Assembly: GCF_900167255.1 (NCBI RefSeq)
Contig: NZ_FUYB01000020.1
Coordinates: forward strand, 1 to 64,000
DNA: 64,000 bases
Source of the DNA: Thiothrix eikelboomii
GTDB lineage: Bacteria > Pseudomonadota > Gammaproteobacteria > Thiotrichales > Thiotrichaceae
Reading direction: 5' to 3'
Position 1 is the first letter of the stretch; each line of letters begins with the position of its first letter. This document shows positions 35,717 through 44,067 of the stretch, piece after piece. Below the pieces are notes generated by a model, which ran no database searches, was not told the DNA's origin, and worked only from the letters and a program-made list of their open reading frames with translations. The position numbers were made by a program, and so were the translations under genes.

Positions 35717-36467
35717 ATTCGCTAGAGTGCTGTTTTCTCCTGAATTGACCAAGGCTGGTTGGGTAGTGCCCGATTTTAAATTAAGTTATTTGCATTGGCT
35801 CTGGCGGTTGCCTTTGCTGCTATTCTTGCTGATTGTTTTGTTGTTGCTGATTTTTCGTGTTGCCCCTTTACCGAGTTCCTCTTTTATGTTGCAGCAGTCG
35901 ATGGCCCGTATCTTTGACGAAACTGTTCCGCAAGTACGCCATCAATGGGTGAGTATGGAGCAAATTCCCCCAGAAGTAGCTTTAGCTGCGATTGCTGCTG
36001 AGGATCAGCTATTTCCTGAACATTGGGGCATTGATCGGGGGGCGACTGAACGTGCGATTCAAGCTGCTTTAGACGGTGAGTCCAGTGGTGGCGGTAGTAC
36101 CATTACTCAACAGGTGGCGAAGAATTTATTTCTCTGGGGTGGGCGTAGCTATTTACGGAAAGGACTGGAATGGGGCTTGGCAGTTTTAATTGAAACACTT
36201 TGGAGTAAAGAACGTATTCTGGAGGTTTATTTGAATATTGCCCAGTTCAGTGAGGCAGATTATGGGGTGGGGGCGGCCAGTGAATTTTTATTTAAGAAAC
36301 CTGTCGCTCGTTTGTCTGAACAGGATGCGGCTCTGCTTGCGGCCGTCTTACCTTTGCCTGAAGTTTATAGTGTGGTGAAGCCTTCGAAATATATTCAAAA
36401 GCGCCAGCGTTTTATTTTGCGTCAAATGCGCCAATTAGGTGGAGTCGCGTATTTAGAGCAACTCTAA
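35664..36467 (+). CDS. mtgA: monofunctional biosynthetic peptidoglycan transglycosylase
   Basis: This is a GT51 transglycosylase of up to 267 aa. One TM helix (about 46-66, LPLLLFLLIVLLLLIFRV) precedes the GT51 domain with catalytic Glu in AIAAEDQLFPEHWGID, then GGSTITQQVAKNLFLW, SKERILEVYLNIAQF and FFKKPVARLSEQDAALLAAVLP-like end segments. There is no transpeptidase domain. GTG 35664 is the longest start and lies within the lipoprotein gene. A shorter start near 35736 (GTG) would still keep the TM helix, so the N-terminus is uncertain. Confidence 0.9.
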   Translation: MQLRVIAELKHRLFPSSEFARVLFSPELTKAGWVVPDFKLSYLHWLWRLPLLLFLLIVLLLLIFRVAPLPSSSFMLQQSMARIFDETVPQVRHQWVSMEQIPPEVALAAIAAEDQLFPEHWGIDRGATERAIQAALDGESSGGGSTITQQVAKNLFLWGGRSYLRKGLEWGLAVLIETLWSKERILEVYLNIAQFSEADYGVGAASEFLFKKPVARLSEQDAALLAAVLPLPEVYSVVKPSKYIQKRQRFILRQMRQLGGVAYLEQL

Positions 36468-36547
36468 AGCGGCTAACTGAGCTAGCCAGCTTCAAGCCTT
36501 TGCTACTATCTATGGTAGCTAGATAGTTAGGTGGTTAGTTAGCCGCT
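36468..36547. terminator. convergent terminator / long inverted repeat
   Basis: AGCGGCTAACT (36468-36478) and AGTTAGCCGCT (36537-36547) are perfect 11-bp inverted repeats flanking an inner stem ACTATCT/AGATAGT. They lie between the convergent mtgA and the C1-cluster gene and overlap that gene's 3' end. The whole can fold as a branched hairpin ending both transcripts. Confidence 0.5.
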
Positions 36548-36975
36548 GGTTTCTTTTTCTTTAGCCCACAGGTGGCCTCTGTCTCGGCGATAAAACTATC
36601 AAAGGCTTTGATCGCTTCACGGCCGCCGGCCGCATCTCGAAAAGCCCCGCCCCGTTCACCGGGGGTTTTAATCATCACAGCGAGGGTACTGGTGGCAACA
36701 AAATTGGCATAAGGGATTTTTTCGGCGATTTTGTCGATGGCACAGACACAACCATAGAGATGATCATAGTTTTCGCCCCCGTATTTATGCATACAGCCAA
36801 AGACATATTCGACCCGTGCTTGTGTCGGGTAGTCATTGCTTGGGACAGCGGCGCTTGGAGCTGGAGTGGGTGCTGGGGAATCCGCTAATGAGCTGCTAAG
36901 CAGACAAAAGCCTAAGATAAGCCCACTCAAGATCCGGTTGAGGCTTATACGGAGTTGATGATCAGCTGATTGCAT
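36535..36975 (-). CDS. hypothetical secreted four-cysteine protein in the methanol cluster
   Basis: This 146-aa protein has an N-terminal signal segment (LSGLILGFCLLSSSLA, cleavage near LAD), a Pro/Ala linker, then a compact domain. The domain contains EYVFGCMHKYGGENYDHLYG and CVCAIDKIAEKIPYANF. The domain ends ATCGLKKKK. Four cysteines could make two disulphides, and there is no CxxCH heme site. I do not recognise the family. It is the last gene of the run starting at xoxF, 35 bases after the previous one, so a periplasmic accessory role in methanol oxidation is inferred from position only. Confidence 0.65.
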   Translation of the reverse strand: MQSADHQLRISLNRILSGLILGFCLLSSSLADSPAPTPAPSAAVPSNDYPTQARVEYVFGCMHKYGGENYDHLYGCVCAIDKIAEKIPYANFVATSTLAVMIKTPGERGGAFRDAAGGREAIKAFDSFIAETEATCGLKKKKPAAN

Positions 36976-37010
36976 GGGTGAGTCCTTCTGAAATAAAACA
37001 AGAAAAGAGC

Positions 37011-37979
37011 TTAAGCGGCTCCCGTATCAACGATGGCTTGCAGGATTTGATTAATTTCATCTATTAAGGCTTGTTGCACCGCATTATCGGCTAGCAACAG
37101 TGTTTCAATCACAACTTGATCGCCTACTTGCCGTACACTAATTCGGCAGGGCATTTGCAAAGATGAAGCCAGCTGTTTTTCTAGCAAGGCTTGAGCATAG
37201 GTTAGATTACAGAAATGGAGGACGGTTAACTGCGGGAAATCTTTTTCCTCACGTTCTGCAATCGCACGTCCAATATTCGCCTGCTCAGTCAGACGAAAAT
37301 TATGCTGACTGATGGCAAACACTAAGTCATCAATCACTGCGGTAAAAGCTTTCTGGGTAGTTTTTTGATAGATCGGGGCGTTAAAACTGGGTGTAACGGT
37401 TGGGGTATGAGCGAGGGACTGCTTGGGATACGGAAGCAGCGCTTGAACTGAGCTCGCTAGCTGTAATAAAGCGCGGTGGCTCGCTTCGAGGGTTTGACCT
37501 TTGGCCTCTACACTCAATTCAGCTAGCTGTTGACCCGTGTTAACCTCAATGACTTGTATAAATAAATAAGCGAATAAAAAGCTAGGTTTTTGTATGCGCC
37601 CCACTAGCACATAGTCAGCTTGGAGGGTTTTACCGAGGGCGGCTGCTTTTTCAGGATGAGCGACTAAATAGCCCACTCCTTGATTCGCTTGGTTTTGTAG
37701 GATTGGATCAACTTGAATAATTCGGTAGCCTGCTGTTTGCAGTGCCTTGGCTAAGATACCTTGAGCGGCTTGAGTTCGCTCTAGTTCTGCTGGAGTAGCA
37801 GGCAATAGGGTTAGGTCATGCAGTTCAAAAGCTAAAATCGCCAAACTCTTAGCCTCGGTATTGCTAGTCGGCAGCGCTTGTGCTGGAGTTGATAAAACAC
37901 AAGCAATGAGCAGTAGATACTGTAGAGCAGAAACAAGCGAGTAAAACGGCCAAATCCAACCAGTTCGAGCGGTAAGCAT
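37011..37979 (-). CDS. secreted DUF2380-like protein in the methanol cluster
   Basis: This 322-aa protein has an N-terminal hydrophobic signal (LLIACVLSTPAQA). The next 140 residues match the DUF2380 pattern: SLAILAFELHDLTLLPATPAE, QGILAKALQTAGYRIIQVDP and ADYVLVGRIQKPSFLFAYLF. The C-terminal part (about 200-320) may be a second domain. DUF2380 proteins recur near PQQ-enzyme genes but have no established function. It lies between pqqA and the last hypothetical gene, same strand. Confidence 0.6.
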   Translation of the reverse strand: MLTARTGWIWPFYSLVSALQYLLLIACVLSTPAQALPTSNTEAKSLAILAFELHDLTLLPATPAELERTQAAQGILAKALQTAGYRIIQVDPILQNQANQGVGYLVAHPEKAAALGKTLQADYVLVGRIQKPSFLFAYLFIQVIEVNTGQQLAELSVEAKGQTLEASHRALLQLASSVQALLPYPKQSLAHTPTVTPSFNAPIYQKTTQKAFTAVIDDLVFAISQHNFRLTEQANIGRAIAEREEKDFPQLTVLHFCNLTYAQALLEKQLASSLQMPCRISVRQVGDQVVIETLLLADNAVQQALIDEINQILQAIVDTGAA

Positions 37980-38003
37980 GTGAGCTATCCTGCTAGAGTC
38001 TGC

Positions 38004-38033
38004 AACTTCCCCTACCTTGCAGCAGGGGAAGTT
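38004..38033 (-). terminator. hairpin downstream of pqqA
   Basis: AACTTCCCCT (38004-38013) and AGGGGAAGTT (38024-38033) form a perfect 10-bp stem with a 10-base loop, about 25 bases after the pqqA stop. No T-run follows on the minus strand. It may be a partial terminator or mRNA-stabilising structure that lets pqqA be expressed above the genes behind it. Confidence 0.5.
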
Positions 38034-38058
38034 TGCTCGTTAGTTAATCAAAGTTTAA

Positions 38059-38136
38059 TTAACGATTCATAATGTACAAATTGATTTCAAAGCCATAACG
38101 CAGATCTTTGAAACTAGGCTTAGTCCACTTTTTCAT
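38059..38136 (-). CDS. pqqA: coenzyme PQQ precursor peptide PqqA
   Basis: This 25-codon gene lies in the gap between larger frames. The peptide begins MKKWTKPSFKDLRYGFE and continues INLYIMNR. The PqqA hallmarks are all present: W-x-K-P near the start, R-Y-G-x-E in the middle, and the crosslinked pair Glu17 and Tyr21 in E-x-x-x-Y spacing. These two residues become the PQQ skeleton after processing by PqqE and PqqD. AGGA lies 9 bases before ATG 38136. No pqqB-F genes are in the window. Its location downstream of xoxF ties cofactor supply to the PQQ enzyme. Confidence 0.92.
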   Translation of the reverse strand: MKKWTKPSFKDLRYGFEINLYIMNR

Positions 38137-38210
38137 AATAAGGATTCCTGTTTAATCAAGATTGAAGAATAGCCCGCTATAGCAGACCGCTTGTTACTGA
38201 GGGCGGCGGA

Positions 38211-38942
38211 TTAGGGCGCACGCAGCAGCAACTCTTTATGAGCAACCGGTTGGTCAGCACTTGTACCGGGTACCTCAGTTGTAATTTTATAAATCCCTCC
38301 GGGTAATTCATCAGCAAGGATGAATTCATATTGTTTTTTGATGAAGGCTGGGTTGATGAATTTGCTCTTCTCAGGGTCATCAAGATAAGGCTGGATACTG
38401 ATTTTTTTACCCTGATAGTGCTGCCCTGCATATTCAAAGCTAGTCGCACTGAAGTCGGCCTTTTCTAGGGCAAACTTAATGTATTTTTGGAAATGCCGCC
38501 ATTGCCCACCATTAATGCGTTCCATTTCATGAATATCACTTTGTAGAAATAAGGTTAAGACCGGATTACCAGTTGGGTCGGCAAAAGGTGGTGTCCAGCG
38601 ATGGTTTTCACCGGTCATAAACTCAAGATGCGCTTCCGTATGCCCGGCTTGAGCAGCTGCTAATTTGAGGGTAACGGTATCTTGAATGCTGGGAACCATA
38701 CTCCCCGTTTGTTGAACTGCATACACGAGGGTTTGTTCGGGTTTAACCTGTTGCATATGATTGGTCGCAAATAGCGCAGTGTTCGCAGGGGAAAAGGCAT
38801 TAGCATCTGGGCTGGCGCTGGTATTATCAGCATGGAGAGGTGCTGATAATACCAGTGCAGCACAGACAAACACATTAAGTCCTCGAGTAATAATAGGCTG
38901 GGCAAACTGTCTCCGGCTGTTAGCCCACTGCAGGGTTTTCAT
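38211..38942 (-). CDS. hypothetical secreted protein in the methanol cluster
   Basis: This 243-aa protein has a signal peptide (about 1-38, FVCAALVLSAPLHA-DN). The mature part has no Cys. It contains VYAVQQTGSMVPSIQDTVTL, GENHRWTPPFADPTGNPVLTL and a C-terminal beta-rich segment GGIYKITTEVPGTSADQP, looking like an all-beta periplasmic domain. I do not recognise the family. Its start overlaps the stop of the cytochrome fusion gene by one base, so it is tightly coupled to the methanol dehydrogenase electron acceptor. A structural or maturation role is an inference from this coupling. Confidence 0.7.
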   Translation of the reverse strand: MKTLQWANSRRQFAQPIITRGLNVFVCAALVLSAPLHADNTSASPDANAFSPANTALFATNHMQQVKPEQTLVYAVQQTGSMVPSIQDTVTLKLAAAQAGHTEAHLEFMTGENHRWTPPFADPTGNPVLTLFLQSDIHEMERINGGQWRHFQKYIKFALEKADFSATSFEYAGQHYQGKKISIQPYLDDPEKSKFINPAFIKKQYEFILADELPGGIYKITTEVPGTSADQPVAHKELLLRAP

Positions 38943-40015
38943 TAAAAGCGCTCCAAGTTTCCTGCGGGAATCACGCCATCAGCCCGCGCTTTTAAGTAAG
39001 CATAAAGGTTCTCGAGGTTATTCATGATATTCGGGTTGGTTTTCCACTCGGGCATCACCCCAATTTGCCCTTTATAGCCATTAGTCACTCGATCCACAAA
39101 GGTAGGGTGATCCAGTTCTTTGAGTTTAACTAATAAACTAGGGGCAATTGTACTTCCACCCCCATCCATACCGTGGCAGACCTGACATTGGCCAAATGTA
39201 CGGAAACCTTTGATAAGAAAGGTATCTACTTTGCACTGACTACCTTCACATTTGACATGCCCTTCATACGGAGTCCCTCCGGCTGCTGTGACGGTAACCG
39301 GAGCTGGAGCAGCAGTTGTTGTTGGAGCAGGCGCAGCAGTTGTTGGAGCTGGAGCAGCAGTTGTTGGAGCAGGCGCAGCAGTTGTTGGAGCAGGTGCAGC
39401 AGCTGTTGGAGTAGCTGGTGTAGCTGAAGCAGTCGCAGTAGGAGCTGCTGCTGTGCTATTCAGTGATTTGAGCAAGTTATTTAAACCCACTTGAAAAACA
39501 TTGGTCATCACATTGATTGCATCTTGGCTACTCATACCGACGGGTGGAGTACCCGTGCCTAACCATGCAGGGTGAAAATCACCACTCCAAACAACTTGGC
39601 TGCCTGTTCCAGCAGGTTTAACGCTCAGAGTACTGGAATAGGTATTAACCGGGAGGACTTTCTTTTCAACCGGTTTACCCTCTACTTGAATGGTTTCAAC
39701 GGTGCTCATTTGGGTAATGCGGTAGCTGAGTGACATATTAGCATCACTTTTTGTCTCTAATTCTTCAGTGAGCAAGCGACCTTCCCCTAAATCGAGCACA
39801 CGGGTTAGCGGGTTTTTCATAATGGTCGTCTTGATCGAGGGATGCCATTCATGCAGCCCTTCAAATTTACCCACTACAGCCCAGACTTTATCGACAGGTG
39901 CAGTTAATTGAATACTTTGCTCGACATGCTGACGCTGCACATCGGCTGCCCAAGCGGGCAGGGCAAACATTAGACCAAGGCAAGCTGCTAGTGATACTTG
40001 TTGGGTTAATTGCAT
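38942..40015 (-). CDS. MxaD-like SRPBCC domain fused to cytochrome c (probable electron acceptor of XoxF)
   Basis: This 357-aa periplasmic protein has a signal peptide (about 1-23, PAWA-ADVQ). An SRPBCC domain (25-187) like MxaD follows, with SIQLTAPVDKVWAVVGKFEG and WHPSI. An Ala/Pro/Thr linker (about 188-245) is built of AAPAPTT repeats. A cytochrome c domain (250-357) has heme site Cys277-Gln-Val-Cys280-His281 and likely axial Met321 in GVMPEWK. MxaD and cytochrome cL are separate proteins in known methylotrophs, where MxaD aids electron transfer between dehydrogenase and cytochrome. Here they are one chain. It lies 11 bases after xoxJ. Confidence 0.85.
   Translation of the reverse strand: MQLTQQVSLAACLGLMFALPAWAADVQRQHVEQSIQLTAPVDKVWAVVGKFEGLHEWHPSIKTTIMKNPLTRVLDLGEGRLLTEELETKSDANMSLSYRITQMSTVETIQVEGKPVEKKVLPVNTYSSTLSVKPAGTGSQVVWSGDFHPAWLGTGTPPVGMSSQDAINVMTNVFQVGLNNLLKSLNSTAAAPTATASATPATPTAAAPAPTTAAPAPTTAAPAPTTAAPAPTTTAAPAPVTVTAAGGTPYEGHVKCEGSQCKVDTFLIKGFRTFGQCQVCHGMDGGGSTIAPSLLVKLKELDHPTFVDRVTNGYKGQIGVMPEWKTNPNIMNNLENLYAYLKARADGVIPAGNLERF
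39309..39416 (-). repeat. 21-bp tandem repeat coding the AAPAPTT linker
   Basis: Plus-strand units beginning GCAGCAGTTGTTGGAGC start at 39309, 39333, 39354, 39375 and 39396, that is every 21 bases after a first unit enlarged by one codon. All are in frame and encode the Ala-Pro-Thr linker of the cytochrome fusion. Near-identity implies recent slippage, so linker length may vary between strains. Confidence 0.85.
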
Positions 40016-40026
40016 CTAAGATTCTC

Positions 40027-40920
40027 CTATTGACTCGTAGCGGCAAGCACTTCGCCTGCATCATCAACTAACGGGATTTGATACTCCTCCCGTAAGATTT
40101 TTTGAATTTCAGCCTGTTTATTATGCAAAATAGTATTGATTTGTTCTTTCCAAGCTTTTTCCCCAAAGCGTACACCTGCAGAAATAGCATAATTGAACTT
40201 TACACCTGCCTCGGATTTAAGCGGCAGCATCTTTAAACTGCGCCCTGCTTGTTGATGGCGGGTGAAATAAGCGGCGGTTGGTCCCCAAACAATAGCAGCA
40301 TCTAATTGACCGGCTAATAAATCGGTCAAGATGGGTTTACCGGGGAAATCAGCAGGGTCACCTGTTTGTGCTGCATAAGGACTCATATATTGGTGTAACT
40401 GATATTTAGCCAGCCATGCTGCCCCTGGGCTAGTTTCAGTAATACCAATTTTGATCTGTTCAGCATTAGCTGGATCACTTGTCAGTAAATCCGTTGCTTG
40501 TTGGAGCTTGCTAAGTGAGCCATCGGAGCGAATCACGAGCGCGTAAGTAGATTGCATATAAGGGTCAGTGGTGGCGGTTAGCTCGTAACCTTGTGGCAGA
40601 CCCATCACTAGATCACATAAAAAACCTGTGCCATCCGGCAGTTCTTGGCGGAGAGTGTTACGGATAAAGCCTAAGCGTTGTGGAAACCAAGTATATTCGA
40701 TCGGTAATTGCAGCTCAGTTGCGATGATTTGAGCAAGACGGTTTTCATAGCCTTTACCCTCTTGATTAGAAAAAGGCAGGTATTGTGGATCAGCACAGAC
40801 TTTGAGGGCTTGACGTGCTGGCGGTGGATCATCCGCCACAGCAGGGTTTAAGCAAACCCCAACTAAGCCAAGGCAAATGCATAAGGCACTTAGGTTAGAA
40901 GCAGGTTTAACAAGTTTCAT
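40027..40920 (-). CDS. xoxJ: quinoprotein dehydrogenase-associated substrate-binding protein (XoxJ/MxaJ-like)
   Basis: This 297-aa protein has a signal peptide (about 1-29, ending AVA-DD) and a family 3 periplasmic binding fold. It opens with ALKVCADPQYLPFSNQEGKGYENRLAQIIA in two strands, then YTWFPQRLGFIRNTL and CDLVMGLPQGYELTATTDPYM. These are the traits of the putative ABC-type binding proteins encoded beside PQQ alcohol dehydrogenases (MxaJ/XoxJ), thought to help activate the dehydrogenase rather than import a solute. No ABC permease is nearby. It lies 92 bases downstream of xoxF. Confidence 0.88.
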   Translation of the reverse strand: MKLVKPASNLSALCICLGLVGVCLNPAVADDPPPARQALKVCADPQYLPFSNQEGKGYENRLAQIIATELQLPIEYTWFPQRLGFIRNTLRQELPDGTGFLCDLVMGLPQGYELTATTDPYMQSTYALVIRSDGSLSKLQQATDLLTSDPANAEQIKIGITETSPGAAWLAKYQLHQYMSPYAAQTGDPADFPGKPILTDLLAGQLDAAIVWGPTAAYFTRHQQAGRSLKMLPLKSEAGVKFNYAISAGVRFGEKAWKEQINTILHNKQAEIQKILREEYQIPLVDDAGEVLAATSQ

Positions 40921-41012
40921 CTGGCATCTTTTCCTTTTGAGCTAAAGGGGAAGCACCCATCCTAGAGGTCTATAGATGCTTCCGAACGCAGTTTACAAAC
41001 TAAGCATGCTGC

Positions 41013-42902
41013 TTACTGAGGCTGTTTTAATTCAGCCACTTTTTTCAACTCAGGTGTTTCTGCGGCAGCGGCTTTGGGGGCATCAGGTAAAGCAAACACC
41101 GTCAAGACACCACCTAGTTGGGTATAAGCACTCAAGCTTTTATAAGCACCCACTGCACCTAGGCCATCGGTATCTCCTTGTAGACCAGCTGCCATACCGA
41201 TACCTGCCCAACCACCAATACCAGACAATACGCCAATATACTGTTTGCCTTTGAAACTCCAAGTATTGACATTGCCGATAATCCCAGAGGGTGTTTTGAA
41301 GCGATATAATTCTTTGCCGGTACTGGCATCAATCGCTTTTAAGTAGCCTTCCAAAGTACCATAGAACACCACATCGCCTGCGGTAGCTAGAGCACCACTC
41401 CATACAGAGAAGGGTTCAGGGATTGACCATTTGATCTTACCGCTGGTCGCATCCCACGCAATAAAGTTGCCAAGATTTGAAGTGCCATTATTGGTGACTT
41501 TGCCAGCTGGATACATGCTCAAAGTAGCACCGACATAGGGTTGACCTGCAACATAATCGACTTGGAAAGGTTCATAGTCCATGCAGACATGGTTGGTAGG
41601 GACGTAGAACAGACCTGTTTTGGGAGAGAAGGCGGAAGGTTGTTGGTCTTTAGAACCTAAGGCCGCAGGACAAACCCCTTTGGTATTGACATCAGCGCCA
41701 TTTTTGTGGGTACTGTATTGATCAACGACTACAGGACGACCTGTTTTCATATCGACATGAGTTGCCCAATTGACAGCTGGATCATATTTTTCAGCAAGCA
41801 GCACAGCACCAGTTTCTGCATTCATGGTGTAGGCAAAACCATTCCGATCAAAATGAACTAAGGCTTTGATGTCCTTGCCATCCAGTTTGCTTTTGACGAG
41901 TTGAATCTCGTTGACACCATCATAGTCCCATTCATCATGGGGGGTCATTTGGTAAACCCACTTGGCCTGCCCGGTATCTGCATCACGTGCCATAATAGTC
42001 ATAGACCATTTATTGTCACCCGGGCGCACCACTGGATTCCAAGTACTGGGGTTGCCAGTCCCGTAATAGATTAAATTCAGATCAGGATCATAAGAATACC
42101 AACCCCAAGTCGTCCCCCCCCCGATCTTCCACTGATCACCTTGCCAAGTACTTAAACTCGAGTCTTTGCCAACAGGAACGATACCTTTATCCGTGCCACC
42201 CCAAGTAGTGGTCTTTTCTGGATCCATGCACATTTCCGCATCAGGACCGGTGCTATAGCATTTCCAAGCTAAAGAACCGTCCTTGATGTTATAGGCCGCC
42301 ATAAAACCACGGACTCCAAACTCACCACCACTGATGCCTGTGTAAATTTTGTCTTTGACCACAATCGGGGCATTAGTATTGGTTTCACCTTTTTTCGGGT
42401 CACCGTTTTTCACACTCCAAGCCAAAGCCCCAGTTTTCGCATCGAGAGCGACTAAAGTCGTGTCCGCTTGTTGTAGGAAAACTTTGCCATCAGCATAGGC
42501 CAAGCCACGATTAACCGTATCGCAGCACATGACGGGGATTACACTGGTGTCTTGCTTAGGCTCGTATTGCCAGATAACGGTTTGATCGTTGAGATTAATC
42601 GCGAAAACTTTATTAGGGAAGGGGGTTTGGATATACATGGTTTCGCCGATGACAAGTGGACCGCCTTCGTGCCCACGGAGTACACCGGTCGAAAATGTCC
42701 ATTCGGGTCTAAGATTAGCGACATTACCGGCGTTAATCTGATCTAAACTGCTGTAGCGGTTGCCACTATAATTGCCGCCCCAAATAGCCCAGTTATTGGG
42801 ATCTGCGATGGCCTGCATGACCGAATCATTGGCCAAGGTAACCCCTGTTGGGATACCGGCCACCAGCATAGCTAAAGTCAGACGCCTTACTAATTGCTTC
42901 AT
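41013..42902 (-). CDS. xoxF: lanthanide-dependent PQQ methanol dehydrogenase XoxF
   Basis: This protein has 629 aa from ATG 42902, set by GGAGGAG 7 bases upstream. A signal peptide (about 1-24) leads to an eight-bladed propeller. It oxidises methanol (and probably formaldehyde) in the periplasm with PQQ. Adjacent Cys126-Cys127 (VMCCD) form the family disulphide ring. Metal ligands are Glu194 (GGEFGVRG), Asn284 (GTGNPSTW) and Asp326. The extra Asp328 in [11 protein letters not shown] gives the D-Y-D motif that marks lanthanide-type XoxF; calcium MxaF has Ala there. No mxaI is present. It is first gene of the minus-strand cluster. Confidence 0.93.
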   Translation of the reverse strand: MKQLVRRLTLAMLVAGIPTGVTLANDSVMQAIADPNNWAIWGGNYSGNRYSSLDQINAGNVANLRPEWTFSTGVLRGHEGGPLVIGETMYIQTPFPNKVFAINLNDQTVIWQYEPKQDTSVIPVMCCDTVNRGLAYADGKVFLQQADTTLVALDAKTGALAWSVKNGDPKKGETNTNAPIVVKDKIYTGISGGEFGVRGFMAAYNIKDGSLAWKCYSTGPDAEMCMDPEKTTTWGGTDKGIVPVGKDSSLSTWQGDQWKIGGGTTWGWYSYDPDLNLIYYGTGNPSTWNPVVRPGDNKWSMTIMARDADTGQAKWVYQMTPHDEWDYDGVNEIQLVKSKLDGKDIKALVHFDRNGFAYTMNAETGAVLLAEKYDPAVNWATHVDMKTGRPVVVDQYSTHKNGADVNTKGVCPAALGSKDQQPSAFSPKTGLFYVPTNHVCMDYEPFQVDYVAGQPYVGATLSMYPAGKVTNNGTSNLGNFIAWDATSGKIKWSIPEPFSVWSGALATAGDVVFYGTLEGYLKAIDASTGKELYRFKTPSGIIGNVNTWSFKGKQYIGVLSGIGGWAGIGMAAGLQGDTDGLGAVGAYKSLSAYTQLGGVLTVFALPDAPKAAAAETPELKKVAELKQPQ

Positions 42903-43089
42903 ATTGCTGCTCCTCCAAAATAGATGACCTAACCTGTTAGCAAGTAGTGCCACCGCTAGAGTCATTTTTCAGAAGCAAACATTTCAATCCAGAGCGGTCG
43001 AAAATAAAATCTTATGTTCTGATAAAAATAATATTAGTTAGCCAAGGTGGTATTGACCTGCTTATTTCATTGGTTTTTAAGCCAAAACC

Positions 43090-43119
43090 AGATTAGAATG
43101 AATGTTCATTTTTGTCAAT
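43090..43119 (-). promoter_or_regulatory. xoxF promoter with TetR-type operator in the spacer
   Basis: On the minus strand TTGACA (43113-43118), a 17-base spacer and a poor -10 TAATCT (43090-43095) form a promoter directed to xoxF. The spacer is filled by AATGAACATTCATT (43097-43110), a palindrome with 6-bp arms. The same box occurs before frmA. The leader to xoxF would be about 180 bases. It also lies about 55 bases before the divergent SoxYZ-like gene. Confidence 0.6.
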
Positions 43120-43173
43120 AGTCAAAAAACATTCCATGAGTGCGTCTATACAGCTGATTCGGAGCGAGTAATC

Positions 43174-44022
43174 ATGAAGTTGACTTATAGCCTGATCACG
43201 ATAGTTTTTGTTGTCTTGATTTCTAAGGTCGGTTATGCGGAGTTCCCGCTCAATTCACTCTCTGTGCCGCTGACAACAGAGCAGGAGCAAGCATGGTTGT
43301 CGCGCCTAAAAAGCTTTTATTTTCAAGATAAAACGATAGTATGGGATGAGTCGGTGATTAGTTTGCAAGCCCCTGCTCGGGCGGAAGATGGTGCTTTAGT
43401 ACCAATCCGCATCCAAGCGGGGTTTCCTCAATCGGCTGAGCGTTATCTGCAAAGTTTACATTTGATTATAGATAATAATCCGAATCCCTTAGCGGGTAAG
43501 TTTAAGCTCACACCGCTGTTAGCGCGCGCTAATCTGGAGTTGCTGATTAGAGTCGATGCCTATTCACCGGTGCGGGTGATTGCCGAAACCAATGATGGCA
43601 AGTTATATATGAGTGGTCGTTATGTCAAAGCCAGTGGGGGATGTTCAGCCCCTGCCAGTAATAGTCGCGCAGACCAAACGATTGGTGAGATGCGTTTTAA
43701 TACGAAATCTGCAGACAGTCCAGCTGCAGAGTTGAGACCTACGCGCCTGTCGATTGTGCATCCCAATCTATCGGGTTTGCAGCGTGATCAAGTCAGCACT
43801 TTGCCAATTCCACCCCGCTATATCAAAACCATCGAGGTCACCCTCGATGAGCAATTGGTCTTTAGTGCCGAGACCGATATTTCCATCAGTGAGAATCCTA
43901 ATTTCCAGTTTTATCTCATGCCTGAAAAATCAGGTATACTAGCCGCAGTTGTCACCGACACGGATGGTCAGACTTTTAAGCATCAACAGCGGATTGATAA
44001 AGTAGGGAAGGGCTTTCCCTAG
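43174..44022 (+). CDS. quinoprotein dehydrogenase-associated SoxYZ-like carrier
   Basis: This protein has 282 aa from ATG 43174. GGAG lies 9 bases upstream; an earlier ATG at 43102 lies in the operator and is unlikely. A signal peptide (about 1-24, ending GYA-EFP) precedes a SoxY-like domain (about 30-150), ending in VKASGGCSAPA. Its Cys sits where SoxY carries its swinging-arm Cys, although here it is internal. A SoxZ-like domain (about 175-282) follows. This fused carrier type is known next to PQQ dehydrogenase genes, not in thiosulfate oxidation operons. Its cargo is unknown. It is divergent from xoxF and followed by the TetR gene. Confidence 0.87.
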   Translation: MKLTYSLITIVFVVLISKVGYAEFPLNSLSVPLTTEQEQAWLSRLKSFYFQDKTIVWDESVISLQAPARAEDGALVPIRIQAGFPQSAERYLQSLHLIIDNNPNPLAGKFKLTPLLARANLELLIRVDAYSPVRVIAETNDGKLYMSGRYVKASGGCSAPASNSRADQTIGEMRFNTKSADSPAAELRPTRLSIVHPNLSGLQRDQVSTLPIPPRYIKTIEVTLDEQLVFSAETDISISENPNFQFYLMPEKSGILAAVVTDTDGQTFKHQQRIDKVGKGFP

Positions 44023-44067
44023 ACCATCAAACCAATGAACTCGTTATAACCAAGATTTTAGAAACGT

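Noticed and set aside
39309-39416. Short regularly spaced repeats as a CRISPR array
   Set aside because: Units are contiguous 21-mers in coding frame with no spacers.
39173-39494. Two plus-strand frames opposite the cytochrome fusion, rich in Ser/Cys or Val/Gly/Ala repeats
   Set aside because: They are antisense shadows of the 21-bp repeat that encodes the APAPTT linker and have no start signals.
43102-43173. Upstream ATG 43102 for the SoxYZ-like carrier
   Set aside because: It lies inside the palindromic operator, lacks a ribosome site, and would bury the signal peptide 24 residues inside the protein.
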